This document shows, in pieces, positions 16,579-25,833 of a stretch of 39,318 nt of DNA. A model generated the notes under the pieces. That model was not told where the DNA came from. It was given only the letters and a program-made list of their open reading frames with translations, and did no database searches. This DNA is from Pseudomonadota bacterium (lineage in GTDB: Bacteria > Pseudomonadota > Gammaproteobacteria > Burkholderiales > Thiobacillaceae). The stretch lies in NCBI GenBank assembly GCA_021826065.1, contig JAKADY010000030.1, positions 1 through 39,318 on the forward strand. The letters run 5' to 3'. How positions within the stretch are numbered: the stretch's first letter is position 1; the number at the start of each line of letters is the position of its first letter. Made by a program: the position numbers and the translations under genes.

Positions 16579-17723
16579 GGCGAGTCTGCTCAACCCCCCC
16601 GCTGACGCCGTGGCGGGGCTTGGGTTTCACGTGATGGACTTTGGCATCGTTTCGGCGAGCTTTCGGGGCCGTTTTGGCCCCCGCCGGGGCCTTTTCCATC
16701 CCCGAACGGGGCGTTTGCGCCCCGTTTGGGCGCACTCAACCCCTCAAGGGCTGCATCAGGTACCTGCACACCATCCACAGGTTGGCCAGCATCAGAAGCG
16801 TGGTGATCTGCGCGGCATTCTTCTTCAGGCCCTGGTCGCGTACCTTGGTGTAGCGAAAGACGCACTTGAGCACGCCGAAGATGTGCTCGCCGCGCGCGAT
16901 TGCACCTTGACGGTCGCGATCGGGTCGATGATCGCCCCCAGCGGCTGGCTGGTGTCCAGCTGCCGACGCTTGCCGGGGCGCATAGCCACGTGCCCGTTCA
17001 CCTCGGGGTGTCGCGCCTTGATCTCCTCGCGCTTGTCCACGCCCTGGTAGCCCGCATCGGCCAAGACGTCGCGCGCCTCTCCAGCAGCAGGGCGTGCGTC
17101 TGCGTGACGTCATGGACGTTGGCAGGCCTCCCCACCACGCTGTGCGCCAGGCCGCTGGCCGCATCCGTGCCGACATGGACCTTGCAGCCAAAATGCCACG
17201 GGTTGCCCTTCTTCGTCTGGTGCATCTTAAGGGTCCCGGCTGCGCGTTTGGTTCTTCGTGGAGCTAGGCGCCGCAATCAGGGTAGCGTCCACGACGGTTG
17301 CGCTTCTGACCATCAGGCCGCGCTGGGTGAGGATGTCGTTGACGAGCTTGAGCATCTGCGCACTGAGGACCTTCTCTTCCAGCAGGTGCCGAAAGCGCAG
17401 GATGGTGGTCTCATCGGGCACCGTGTCCACTCCCAGGTCCAGCCCGACGAATTCGGCAGTCAATGCGCCGCAGCACCGACACCGGATACTGGGGGTGTGC
17501 GCCCTTGGGGCCGGGAGCCGGCATGTGCGGGGCAATGAGCGCCTCCAGCGCCTGCCACGGCAGCACACGCTGCATCTGGCGCATACTGGCGCTTGCGTGT
17601 GGTCTTCACTTTGAGTTCGAACCCTGCTCCGAGGCTGGCTTGTTTCATCGTCGGGGCTCCTATGGCGTGCTGCGTCACATGCGTCAGGCTGCCCAGTCAG
17701 GGGGTGGGTTGTGCAGACGTTCC
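16579..17723 (-). mobile_element. IS5-family insertion sequence (degenerate), 1145 bp
   Basis: Both ends can be defined. The left end (16579-16606) begins GGCGAGTCTGCTCAACCC, and the right end read inward (17723-17696) begins GGAACGTCTGCACAACCC. The two 28-base terminal repeats match at 22 positions. TTAG flanks the element at 16575-16578 and 17724-17727, a 4-base target duplication of the YTAR type typical of IS5-group elements. The transposase runs leftward and is broken by several frame changes. The element separates hsdR from ptsI and marks the right edge of the island. Confidence 0.85.
16736..17648 (-). pseudogene. IS5-family transposase, frameshifted
   Basis: The coding order can be followed through changing minus-strand frames: MKQASLGAGFELKVKTTRKR, then MQRVLPWQALEALIAPHMPAP, then GVDTVPDETTILRFRHLLE and [15 protein letters not shown]. 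These are followed by [46 protein letters not shown] and finally REHIFGVLKCVFRYTKVR. The DDE region is recognisable (VDATLI, VHVGTD, ADAGYQG, and the REHIFG..K...KV end). At least four frame changes and probably a small deletion near LRRI/EFVGLD make it non-functional. Confidence 0.85.
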
Positions 17724-17784
17724 TTAGCGCGCTGGCTGTGAGCCATTGGCTGATCATCCCCTCGCCCCTATAGCCCGCGGCCCC

Positions 17785-19509
17785 TCAGGCGTTCAGACGT
17801 TCCAGGCAGGACTGGATGCGTTCGGGTTGACCGGCGCGCAGCAGTCGTGCGGCGAGCGGGGCGACCTCGGCCAGATCGCTGCGCAGGATCTGCTGCTTGA
17901 CGCGCAGCAGGTGGGCCGGGTGCATGGAGAAGCTGCGCAGCCCCAGGCCCAGCAGGAGTTTGGTCATGCGCGCATCACCCGCCATCTCGCCACACACCGA
18001 GACCGGCTTGTGCAGGCGCGTGCCGGTGCGCAGGGTGTGGTGGATCAGCTTGAGCACCGCCGGGTGCAGGGGGTCGTAGAGGTGAGCCACGCTGTCGTCG
18101 GTCCGGTCGATCGCCAGGGTGTACTGGATCAGGTCGTTGGTGCCGATGGACAGGAAGTCGAGCCGGCGGGCGAACCACTCGGCCGCCAGGGCCGCGGCTG
18201 GCACCTCGATCATGCCGCCGATGGGGGTGTTGCGGTTGTACGGGATGTGCGAGATGTCCAGCGACTCCTTGGCCATCTCGATGAGCGAGAGGGCCTGTTC
18301 GAGCTCCTTGAGGTTGGCCAGCATGGGCAGGAGGATGCGTACATCCCCGTAGTGGCTGGCGCGCAGCATGGCGCGTACCTGGGCGAGGAAGATGGGCGGT
18401 TCCGACAGGCACAGGCGGATGGCGCGCAGTCCCAGGGCGGGGTTGACGCTGTCGCGTTTGAGCCAAGGCAGGCGCTTGTCGGCGCCGAGGTCCAGGGTGC
18501 GGATGACCACCGGACGGCCCTTCATCGCCTTGACCACCTGGCGGTAGGCCTCGAACTGCTCGTCCTCGTCGGGCAGGTCGTCGCGGTTCATGTAGAGGAA
18601 CTCGCTGCGGAACAGGCCGATGCCGGCGGCGTTCTGCTCCAGGGCGTCCTGGACGTCCTGCGGCAGGTCGATGTTGGCGAGCAGCTCCACCGGTGTGCCG
18701 TCCAGGGTGGTGGCCGGGCTTTTCTTCAGCCGCTTGAGCTTGAGCTGCTCCAGCCGCCACTGGTCCTGGCGGATGCGATATTCCTCCAGGATGGCCGCAT
18801 CGGGGTCGACGATGACCACCCCGTTCACCCCATCCACCACCAGGACATCGCCCTCGCGGATCAGTGCGCGGGCGTTGTGCAGGGCCATCACCGCCGGGAT
18901 GTTGAGGCTGCGGGCGAGGATTGCCGTGTGCGAGGTGGCGCCGCCGAGGTCGGTGATGAAGGCGGCATAGTGGTGACGCTTGAACAGCACCATGTCGCTG
19001 GGGGAGAGATCGTGCGCCACCAGCACGCTCGCCTCCTCGCCGGCCGTCTTCACCGGCACCTGGCCGGGATGGCCCATGAGGGCCTTCATGATGCGTTCGC
19101 TCACCTGGCGCACGTCGTGTTTGCGCTCGCGCAGGTAGGGGTCTTCCATGGCCTCGAACTGGTCGATCAAGGCCTGGGTCTGCTGCGCCAGGGCCCACTC
19201 CGCATTGCAGCGCCCCTCCTCGATGCGGCGCTTGGGCGCCTCGGAGATCATGGCGTCCTCCAGGATCAGGCGATGCACGTCGAGAAAGGCCGAGAGCTCC
19301 GCCGGGGCGTGCTCGGGCAGGTGTTCCTGGAGATTGATCAGTTCAGCCCGCACGCTGGCGACCGCCTCTTCGAAGCGGGCGATCTCCCCTTTCAGGTCCT
19401 CACGGCGCAGGACGTAGTGCGGCGCCTCCAGCCGGTCGTGCGAGAAGAGCTGGGCCCGGCCGATGGCGTAGCCGCCGGACACGCCAATGCCGTGCAGGGT
19501 GAAGGGCAT
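17785..19509 (-). CDS. ptsI: PTS Enzyme I (PEP-protein phosphotransferase)
   Basis: A 574-residue Enzyme I, full length. It opens with LHGIGVSGGYAIGRAQLF. The phospho-histidine motif GGATSHTAILARSLNIPAV is near residue 190, the PEP-binding part includes GIGLFRSEFLYMNRDDLP and DLGADKRLPW, and the C-terminal signature is DFLSIGTNDLIQYTLAIDR with the active Cys in KPVSVCGEMAGD. It takes phosphate from PEP and passes it to HPr. It follows the EIIA and HPr genes on the minus strand, 78 bases after HPr. No EIIB/EIIC/EIID is present nearby, so a regulatory rather than transport role is likely. Its 3' end lies 61 bases from the IS5 element. Confidence 0.94.
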   Translation of the reverse strand: MPFTLHGIGVSGGYAIGRAQLFSHDRLEAPHYVLRREDLKGEIARFEEAVASVRAELINLQEHLPEHAPAELSAFLDVHRLILEDAMISEAPKRRIEEGRCNAEWALAQQTQALIDQFEAMEDPYLRERKHDVRQVSERIMKALMGHPGQVPVKTAGEEASVLVAHDLSPSDMVLFKRHHYAAFITDLGGATSHTAILARSLNIPAVMALHNARALIREGDVLVVDGVNGVVIVDPDAAILEEYRIRQDQWRLEQLKLKRLKKSPATTLDGTPVELLANIDLPQDVQDALEQNAAGIGLFRSEFLYMNRDDLPDEDEQFEAYRQVVKAMKGRPVVIRTLDLGADKRLPWLKRDSVNPALGLRAIRLCLSEPPIFLAQVRAMLRASHYGDVRILLPMLANLKELEQALSLIEMAKESLDISHIPYNRNTPIGGMIEVPAAALAAEWFARRLDFLSIGTNDLIQYTLAIDRTDDSVAHLYDPLHPAVLKLIHHTLRTGTRLHKPVSVCGEMAGDARMTKLLLGLGLRSFSMHPAHLLRVKQQILRSDLAEVAPLAARLLRAGQPERIQSCLERLNA

Positions 19510-19587
19510 AGACAGGTGAAGGGTGAGGGGTGAGGCGATTTTAGCCTCGGACCGCCCCTGGCCGGCAAGCCGAGGGAGCCCCAGCGC

Positions 19588-19857
19588 TCACTGCTCCTCT
19601 CCGAATTTGTCGGCGATCAGTGTGGTCAGCGCCGCCATGGCCTCCTGTTCGTCCGGGCCGTCGACCGTGAGCTTCAACGTCGTGCCCTTGGCCGCCGCCA
19701 GCATCATCACCCCCATGATGCTCTTGCCGTTCACACGGCGGCCATCGCGCGCCAGCCAGATGTCTGACGCGAAGCGGGCGGCGGTTTGCGTCAGTTTGGC
19801 CGAGGCGCGGGCATGCAGACCTAGCTTGTTGACGATCTGGACCTCACGTTCCAGCAT
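19588..19857 (-). CDS. ptsH: Phosphocarrier protein HPr
   Basis: An 89-residue HPr. His15 lies in KLGLHARASAKL (Enzyme I phosphorylation site) and Ser46 in NGKSIMGVMMLAA (the HPr kinase site in organisms that have HprK). It carries phosphate from Enzyme I to the Man-type EIIA encoded just upstream. The start is the ATG within the last codons of the EIIA gene (14-base overlap), which indicates translational coupling. The C-terminal LIADKFGEEQ is typical of proteobacterial NPr/HPr forms. Confidence 0.94.
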   Translation of the reverse strand: MLEREVQIVNKLGLHARASAKLTQTAARFASDIWLARDGRRVNGKSIMGVMMLAAAKGTTLKLTVDGPDEQEAMAALTTLIADKFGEEQ

Positions 19858-20251
19858 CGGCGGTTTCCGTATGGATATGGAAGGCGCCTTCACGCGCCCC
19901 CAGCACCACGCGGTCGGCCAGCTGGGCAAGGGGTTCCCGGCGGTAGGTGATGGCCTTGAGCAGCATGGGGACACTCGCGCCGGCCACGGCCTCCACCCGG
20001 CCCGGTGACACCAGACGGCAGACCGTGTTGCAGGGGGTGGCGCCATAGATGTCGGCCAACACCAGGACACCGTCGCCCTCGTCCAATTGCGCGATCTGCT
20101 CCCGCGCGCGGGCAAGCAGACGCTCGGGGTCGCTCTCGCTGGACAGGTCCAGGGAGAGGAGGTGTTCCGGACGTTTACCCAGCACATAGGTGGCGCAGTC
20201 GATCAGCGACTCGCCAAGGCGTCCGTGGGCGACTACAAGCAGGCCAATCAT
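19844..20251 (-). CDS. PTS system EIIA component, mannose type
   Basis: A 135-residue EIIA(Man)-type protein. His9 in VVAHGRLGES is the phosphorylation site, and the ADIYGATPCNTVCRL segment is family typical. It is first of the three-gene EIIA-HPr-EI operon. In proteobacteria with only EIIA(Man), HPr and EI, these proteins are thought to sense PEP/phosphate state and act on regulators rather than move sugars. The single-domain form lacks the EIIB domain found in E. coli ManX. The upstream gap to the divergent oxidoreductase gene is 184 bases. Confidence 0.9.
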   Translation of the reverse strand: MIGLLVVAHGRLGESLIDCATYVLGKRPEHLLSLDLSSESDPERLLARAREQIAQLDEGDGVLVLADIYGATPCNTVCRLVSPGRVEAVAGASVPMLLKAITYRREPLAQLADRVVLGAREGAFHIHTETADAGT

Positions 20252-20368
20252 ATCGATGGCTTAGAGTTCCATATCAGGAGTTAGTTTAGCATTTCCTCAT
20301 ATACCCGCCGTCTGCAGATGCACCATCCGGCGTGGACCGAAACGACCACTGTCGCCTTGGGGTTACAG

Positions 20369-20398
20369 TTGGGGGTGGGTCGCCCGGCCGGATAGAAT
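20369..20398 (+). promoter_or_regulatory. Possible sigma70 promoter of the FAD/Fe-S oxidoreductase
   Basis: TTGGGG at 20369-20374 and TAGAAT at 20393-20398 are separated by 18 bases and lie about 40 bases before the chosen ATG. The -10 matches at 5 of 6 positions and the -35 is weak. Confidence 0.35.
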
Positions 20399-20435
20399 GC
20401 GTAGGCCGCCTGCCCGTCGCCCGAACGTTTCCCCC

Positions 20436-23400
20436 ATGACCGAGCGTATCCGCGAGATCCCTTACAACTACACCTCCTTTTCGGATCGGGAGATCGTCCT
20501 GCGCATCCTGGGGGAGGAGGGCTGGCGCCTGGTCGACGAGCTGCGGCATGAGCGGCGCACCGGCCGTTCCGCACGCATGCTGTTCGAGGTGTTGGGCGAC
20601 ATCTGGGTGGTCTCGCGCAACCCCTATCTGGAAGACGACCTGTTGCGCGACACTCGGCGCCAGCGGCTGCTCGTCGAGGCCCTGCGCCATCGCTTGAGCG
20701 AGATCGAGAAGCGCCGCCAGGGCAACGAGAAGGTTGGCCGCCTGCTCGCCCTGGCGCAGGGGGCGGTTGACGCCTTCGAGGCCCGCTTCGAGACGACCCG
20801 TCGGCTGCGCGAGGCGGTCCTGCGGCGGCTGTCGCGTCACACCCGGACCGACAACATCGCCTTCGATGGCCTCGCCCGCGTCTCCCACGTCACCGACGCC
20901 ACCGACTGGCGGGTGGAGTACCCCTTTGTCGTACTCACGCCGGACCGCGAGGCGGAGATCCCGCCGCTGGTCGCCGGTTGCATCGAACTTGGGCTCACCA
21001 TCATCCCGCGCGGCGGCGGCACCGGCTACACCGGCGGGGCGGTGCCGCTCACGCCGATGACGGCGGTGATCAACACCGAGAAGCTGGATTGGCTCTCGGC
21101 GATTGAGTCGCGCGTGCTGCCCGGCCACAGCGAACCCACCCCGGTCATCACCTGCGGGGCCGGGGCGGTCACCCGCCGGGTGATGGAGGCGGCCGAGGCG
21201 GCGGGGCTCGCCTTCGCCGTCGATCCGACCTCGGCCGATGCCTCCACCATCGGCGGCAACGTGGCCATGAACGCCGGCGGCAAGAAGGCGGTGCTGTGGG
21301 GCACGGCGCTGGACAATCTGGTGGAATGGAAGATGGTCACCCCCGAGGCCGACTGGCTCACGGTCACGCGGCTCGATCACAACCTGGGCAAGATCCACGA
21401 GGTCGCCGTGGCGCGCTTCGAGGTCCGCCGCTACCACGCCGACGGCCGCCCCAAGGGCGAGCCCGAACTGCTGGAGATCCCCGGTCACCGCTTTCGCAAG
21501 GCGGGCCTGGGCAAGGACGTCACCGACAAATTCCTCGCCGGGCTGCCGGGCATCCAAAAAGAGGGCTGTGACGGCCTCATCACCCAGGCCACCTTCGTCC
21601 TGCACCGTCTGCCGGCGCACGGACGCACCGTCTGCCTGGAGTTCTTCGGCAGCGCGCACGAGGCGGTGCCGGCCATCGTCGAGGTCAAACGCTACCTCGA
21701 CGGCCGCCCCGGCGACGTGCAGCTGGCCGGGCTGGAGCACCTCGACGCGCGCTACGTCAAGGCGGTGGGCTATGCTACCAAGGCCAAGCGCAGCGCCCGT
21801 CCGGACATGGTCCTGCTGGCCGATCTGGTGGGCGACGATGCCGCGGCGGTTCAGGCGGCGGCCGAACACGTGGTGCGGCTTGCGCGCGCGCGCAGCGGTG
21901 AGGGCTTCATCGCCGCGGATCCGGCCCTGCGGCGCAAGTTCTGGCTCGACCGCGCCCGCACCGCCGCCATCGCCGCCCACACCAACGCGTTCAAGATCAA
22001 CGAGGATGTGGTCATCCCGCTGGAACGTCTGGCTGACTACACCGACGGGGTGGAGCGCATCAACATCGAGCTGTCCATCGCCAACAAGCTCGACCTGCTC
22101 GACGCCCTGGAGGCATTTCTGCGCGGGCCGCTGCCGGTCGCCGAGGACGAGGAGGTGCGTGCCGACCCACAGCTCACCGAGGCGCGCCGCGCCCAGGCCT
22201 TGGAACTCATCGCTCGGGTGCGCGCGCGCTGGCAGGGCTATCTCGCCGACCTCGACGCGCCGCTGCCGGCCGATGCCTGTGGCCTGGACGGCCGGCCCAT
22301 CGTGCTGTCGGGCGCCAAGACGGTGTTCCGCGCGCTGCAGGACAAGAGTCTGCGCGTGTCCTGGAAGCGGGAGGTGCGCGCCGAATTGCGGCAGATCTTC
22401 ACCGGCCGCGAATACGAGCCGGTGCTGACGGAGTGCGCGCGCATCCATGCCCAGGTGCTCAAACGGCGAGTCTTCGTCGCGCTGCACATGCACGCCGGCG
22501 ACGGCAACGTACACACCAACATCCCGGTCAACTCGGACGACTATGAAATGCTCAAGACCGCCAACGAGGCGGTCGCCCGCATCATGCGCCTGGCCGAGTC
22601 GCTGGGCGGGGTGATCTCGGGCGAGCACGGCATCGGTATCACCAAGCTGGAATTCCTGCGCCCCGAGGCGCTGGCCGAGTTCGCCCGCTACAAGCAGGCG
22701 GTGGACCCGGAGGGCCGTTTCAACCGTGGTAAGCTCCTGCCCGGCGCCGATCTGCGCAATGCCTACACACCCAGCTTCAACCTGCTGGAGCTGGAGTCCC
22801 TGATCATGGAGCAGTCCGAGATCGGCGCGATCGCCGACTCGATCAAGGATTGCCTGCGCTGCGGCAAGTGCAAGCCGGTGTGCAACACCCACGTGCCACG
22901 CGCCAACCTGCTCTACAGCCCGCGCAACAAGATCCTGGCGGCCTCGCTACTGATCGAGGCCTTCCTCTACGAGGAGCAGACCCGGCGCGGGGTGTCCGCC
23001 AACCACTTCGCCGAATTTGACGACGTCGCCGACCATTGCACCATCTGCCACAAGTGCAAGAACCCCTGCCCGGTGGACATCGACTTCGGCGACGTCACCG
23101 CCGCCATGCGACAGTTCCTGCGCGACCAGGGCAAAAAACGTTTCAACCCCGGCGCGGCGGCGGCCATGTTCTTCCTCAACGCCACGCGCGATCGCACCAT
23201 CGAGTGGACGCGCCGGTTGATGATCGGCTGGGGCTACCGCGCCCAGCGTTGGGGGCACCATCTCGTCCGACGGCTGGGGCTCGCCCAGGCGCAGACCCGG
23301 CAGCCGCCGGCGACGGTGGGCCGCCCCAGGGTCCCGGCCCAGGTCATCCACTTCCTCAACAAGCCCCTGCCCGGCAAGCTGCCGGCGCGCCCCATGCGGT

Positions 23401-24251
23401 CGTTGCTGGGGCTCAACGACCCCGGCATGGTGCCCATCCTGCGCGACCCGGCCAAGGTCACTGAGGACAGCGACGCGGTGTTCTACTTCCCCGGCTGCGG
23501 CAGCGAGCGCCTCTTCTCCCAGGTGGGTCTCGCCACGCTGGCCTGGTTGCACGAGCTGGGCGCACAGACCGTGCTGCCGCCCGGCTATCTCTGTTGCGGC
23601 TATCCGCAGACCTCGGCCGGCTACCGCGACAGGGGCGAGGCCATCACCACCGCCAACCGGGTCCTGTTCCACCGGGTGGCCAACACCCTGAACTACCTGG
23701 ACATCAAGACCGTGCTGGTGTCCTGTGGCACCTGTCTGGACCAGTTGCGCGAGTACCAGTTCGACCACATCTTCCCCGGCTGCCGCATCCTCGACATCCA
23801 CGAGTATCTGCTGGAGAAGGGGGTACGCCTCACGGGGGTCCCGGGCGTGCGTTACATGTACCACGACCCCTGCCACAGCCCCATGAAGGTGCACAACCCG
23901 CTCGTCACCGCCCGGACCTTGCTCGGCGCCGAGGTCAGCCTGTCCGAGCGCTGCTGCGGTGAGTCGGGGACGCTCGCCACCACCCGCCCCGACATCTCCA
24001 CCCAGGTGCGCTTCCGCAAGGAGGAGGAGATCCGCCGCGTGGCCGAACCGCTGCGCGCCGATGGCGACGCGGTGCGGCTGCTCACCGCCTGCCCCTCCTG
24101 TCTGCAGGGCCTAAGCCGCTTCGAGCCGGACACCGGTGTGCAGGCCGACTATCTGGTCGTCGAGCTGGCCCGGCACAAACTGGGCGAGGATTGGATGGAC
24201 CGATTCCTCGCCAAGGTCCAGAATGGAGGGATGGAGCAAGTCTTGCTGTGA
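20436..24251 (+). CDS. Large FAD-linked, 4Fe-4S and CCG-domain oxidoreductase (DUF3683 type)
   Basis: A 1271-residue protein. It has an N-terminal DUF3683-like part ([18 protein letters not shown]), then a PCMH FAD-binding domain with [15 protein letters not shown] near residue 190 and the D-lactate-dehydrogenase/glycolate-oxidase type C-terminal FAD domain ([17 protein letters not shown] near 690, [10 protein letters not shown] near 725). Two 4Fe-4S motifs follow: [11 protein letters not shown] near 806 and [14 protein letters not shown] near 868. Two cysteine-rich CCG modules follow (YFPGCGSE...YLCCGYP...[13 protein letters not shown]...RCCGESG). This fuses in one chain the parts of GlcD/GlcF-like or Dld-type dehydrogenases. 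Substrate is unknown; a 2-hydroxy acid is inferred. The start is the ATG giving [12 protein letters not shown]; a longer version would add 13 residues. Confidence 0.88.
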   Translation: MTERIREIPYNYTSFSDREIVLRILGEEGWRLVDELRHERRTGRSARMLFEVLGDIWVVSRNPYLEDDLLRDTRRQRLLVEALRHRLSEIEKRRQGNEKVGRLLALAQGAVDAFEARFETTRRLREAVLRRLSRHTRTDNIAFDGLARVSHVTDATDWRVEYPFVVLTPDREAEIPPLVAGCIELGLTIIPRGGGTGYTGGAVPLTPMTAVINTEKLDWLSAIESRVLPGHSEPTPVITCGAGAVTRRVMEAAEAAGLAFAVDPTSADASTIGGNVAMNAGGKKAVLWGTALDNLVEWKMVTPEADWLTVTRLDHNLGKIHEVAVARFEVRRYHADGRPKGEPELLEIPGHRFRKAGLGKDVTDKFLAGLPGIQKEGCDGLITQATFVLHRLPAHGRTVCLEFFGSAHEAVPAIVEVKRYLDGRPGDVQLAGLEHLDARYVKAVGYATKAKRSARPDMVLLADLVGDDAAAVQAAAEHVVRLARARSGEGFIAADPALRRKFWLDRARTAAIAAHTNAFKINEDVVIPLERLADYTDGVERINIELSIANKLDLLDALEAFLRGPLPVAEDEEVRADPQLTEARRAQALELIARVRARWQGYLADLDAPLPADACGLDGRPIVLSGAKTVFRALQDKSLRVSWKREVRAELRQIFTGREYEPVLTECARIHAQVLKRRVFVALHMHAGDGNVHTNIPVNSDDYEMLKTANEAVARIMRLAESLGGVISGEHGIGITKLEFLRPEALAEFARYKQAVDPEGRFNRGKLLPGADLRNAYTPSFNLLELESLIMEQSEIGAIADSIKDCLRCGKCKPVCNTHVPRANLLYSPRNKILAASLLIEAFLYEEQTRRGVSANHFAEFDDVADHCTICHKCKNPCPVDIDFGDVTAAMRQFLRDQGKKRFNPGAAAAMFFLNATRDRTIEWTRRLMIGWGYRAQRWGHHLVRRLGLAQAQTRQPPATVGRPRVPAQVIHFLNKPLPGKLPARPMRSLLGLNDPGMVPILRDPAKVTEDSDAVFYFPGCGSERLFSQVGLATLAWLHELGAQTVLPPGYLCCGYPQTSAGYRDRGEAITTANRVLFHRVANTLNYLDIKTVLVSCGTCLDQLREYQFDHIFPGCRILDIHEYLLEKGVRLTGVPGVRYMYHDPCHSPMKVHNPLVTARTLLGAEVSLSERCCGESGTLATTRPDISTQVRFRKEEEIRRVAEPLRADGDAVRLLTACPSCLQGLSRFEPDTGVQADYLVVELARHKLGEDWMDRFLAKVQNGGMEQVLL

Positions 24252-24258
24252 GGAAGCG

Positions 24259-24819
24259 ATGGGCCTCGTCGCCGAAAGACCCGCCCGCTACGAAGACCTC
24301 TTCGACCTGCCGGACAACCTGGTGGGCGAGATCCTCAACGGCCGCCTCGTCACTCATCCGCGGCCGGCGCCCAAACATGCCCACGCCTATTCCGTGCTCG
24401 GGGGCAAACTCAGCGGACCGTATCATCAAGGCGACAACGGCCCGGGCGGCTGGTGGATCCTGGACGAGCCGGAGATCCACATCGGCGGCGACATCGTTGT
24501 GCCCGACCTGGCCGGCTGGCGGCGGGAGCGGCTGCCGCGTCTTCCGGAGACCGCCTATTTCGAGCTCGCCCCGGATTGGCTGGCGGAGATCCTCTCGCCG
24601 GCCACCGCCCGCGTCGACCGCACCGAGAAGCTGCCGCTGTACGCACGCTGGGGGGTGCGACACGTCTGGTTGGTCGACCCGGAGCTGCGCACCCTGGAGG
24701 CCTATGAGAACCAGGCCGGCCGCTGGGTGTTGCTGGCGACGCTGAAGGAGGACGACCGTGTGCAACTGCCGCCCTTCGACGCCGTGGCCTTCTCGCTGGC
24801 AGGGCTGTGGGCGGACTAA
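24259..24819 (+). CDS. Uma2 family (DUF820) putative nuclease, copy 1
   Basis: A 186-residue protein of the Uma2/DUF820 family with a PD-(D/E)xK-like fold. Motifs are EILNGRLVTHPRP near residue 24, IVVPDLAGWRRERLP near 81 (catalytic Asp position), and LAPDWLAEILSPATARVDRTEKL with Glu-x-Leu-Ser and the following Lys, then YARWGVRHVWLVDP. The biochemical role of the family is unknown; nuclease activity is inferred from fold. It starts 7 bases after the oxidoreductase stop with AGGAAG as RBS. A near-identical gene follows after 10 bases. The first 16 residues differ between copies; a block around residues 46-60 also differs while the rest is almost identical. Confidence 0.85.
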   Translation: MGLVAERPARYEDLFDLPDNLVGEILNGRLVTHPRPAPKHAHAYSVLGGKLSGPYHQGDNGPGGWWILDEPEIHIGGDIVVPDLAGWRRERLPRLPETAYFELAPDWLAEILSPATARVDRTEKLPLYARWGVRHVWLVDPELRTLEAYENQAGRWVLLATLKEDDRVQLPPFDAVAFSLAGLWAD

Positions 24820-24829
24820 GGCGAAGGCA

Positions 24830-25396
24830 ATGAGCATGGGTTTGGCAGTGCCACGCCCGGCGCGTTACGAAGACCTCTTCGACCTGCCGGAGCACCTGGT
24901 GGGCGAGATCCTCAACGGCCGCCTCGTCACCCACCCGCGGCCGGCGCCCAAGCATGCGCGCGCTTACTCGCGTTTGGGTGCAGAGCTGGACGGCCCCTTC
25001 GATCAGGGACGCGGCGGCCCGGGCGGCTGGTGGATCCTGGATGAACCGGAGATCCACATCGGCGGCGACATCGTCGTGCCCGACCTGGCCGGCTGGCGGC
25101 GGGAGCGGCTGCCGCGTCTTCCGGAGACCGCCTATTTCGAGCTCGCTCCGGATTGGCTGGCGGAGATCCTCTCACCGGCCACTGCCCGCGTCGACCGCAC
25201 CGAGAAGCTGCCGCTGTACGCACGCTGGGGGGTGGGACACGTCTGGCTGGTCGACCCGGAGCTGCGCACCCTGGAGGCTTATGAGAACCAGGCCGGCCGC
25301 TGGGTGTTGCTGGCGGCGCTGAAGGAAGACGACGCGGTGCAACTGCCGCCCTTCGACGCCGTGGCCTTCTCGCTGGCAGGGCTGTGGGCGGAGTGA
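24830..25396 (+). CDS. Uma2 family (DUF820) putative nuclease, copy 2
   Basis: A 188-residue tandem paralogue of the preceding gene, with the same DUF820 motifs (VVPDLAGWRRERLP, EILSPATARVDRTEKL, WLVDPELRTLEAYENQAG). DNA identity with copy 1 is very high across the last 370 bases. The segment encoding HARAYSRLGAELDGPFDQGR is clearly diverged from the copy 1 counterpart HAHAYSVLGGKLSGPYHQGD. The ATG at 24830 has GAAGG upstream; ATG 24836 is an alternative. Its stop overlaps the start of the HIT gene (GTGA), so translation may be coupled. The pair probably arose by local duplication. Confidence 0.85.
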   Translation: MSMGLAVPRPARYEDLFDLPEHLVGEILNGRLVTHPRPAPKHARAYSRLGAELDGPFDQGRGGPGGWWILDEPEIHIGGDIVVPDLAGWRRERLPRLPETAYFELAPDWLAEILSPATARVDRTEKLPLYARWGVGHVWLVDPELRTLEAYENQAGRWVLLAALKEDDAVQLPPFDAVAFSLAGLWAE

Positions 25397-25833
25397 CTCA
25401 GGCGGAGACATCGGCCGGTTGTCCGCTCTGTGCGGCCTGCGATGCGGCCGTCCTCTGGCGGGATGACTTCTGCCGTGTGGTGTGGGTCGATGACCCCGAC
25501 TATCCCGGCTACTGCCGCGTCATCCTCAATGCGCATGTGCGGGAGATGACCGATCTGCCCGAGGACGCGCGGCAGCGTCTGATGGCCGTGGTGTTCGCAA
25601 CGGAGGGCGCGCTGCGCGAGGCGCTGCAGCCGGACAAGGTGAACCTCGCCAGCCTGGGCAACCAGGTACCGCACCTGCACTGGCATGTGATCCCCCGCTT
25701 CCGCGACGACCGGCACTTCCCCGACCCGATCTGGGCCATGCCCCGCCGGCCGCCACGTCCGCCGGTCGATGTCGACGGCCTCAAGCCGCGGCTGGCACGG
25801 ACGCTGGCGGCCTTGTTGACGCCGCCGGAATGA
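25393..25833 (+). CDS. HIT family protein
   Basis: A 146-residue histidine-triad protein. The signature HLHWHVIPRF is near residue 95, and an N-terminal GCPLCAACDAAVLWRDDFC could hold a metal-binding Cys pattern. HIT enzymes are nucleotide hydrolases or transferases acting on the alpha phosphate of substrates such as AMP-lysine, Ap4A or related dinucleotides. It starts with GTG overlapping the stop of the second Uma2 gene. Its last 53 bases overlap the end of phoR on the opposite strand. This form, with the conserved V.DDPDYPGYCRVI.N.H, is common in beta- and gammaproteobacteria; the exact substrate is unknown. Confidence 0.88.
   Translation: MTQAETSAGCPLCAACDAAVLWRDDFCRVVWVDDPDYPGYCRVILNAHVREMTDLPEDARQRLMAVVFATEGALREALQPDKVNLASLGNQVPHLHWHVIPRFRDDRHFPDPIWAMPRRPPRPPVDVDGLKPRLARTLAALLTPPE

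Noticed and set aside
16610-16735. GC-rich stems between the left IS end and the transposase stop
   Set aside because: They contain GGGGCG/CGCCCC palindromes but lie inside the IS and have no gene-specific meaning that I can support.
17746-19533. 595-codon plus-strand frame opposite ptsI
   Set aside because: Enzyme I motifs are on the minus strand; this frame is a compositional shadow.
20286-22892. Long open frame (868 codons) opposite the FAD oxidoreductase
   Set aside because: The plus-strand frame has clear FAD and Fe-S motifs; the minus frame has none and is rich in His/Gln/Gly as expected of a shadow.
25781-25833. Overlap of HIT and phoR genes as sign of a wrong start or frameshift
   Set aside because: Both genes keep convincing family motifs to near their ends and converge tail to tail; such short 3' overlaps are common in dense genomes.
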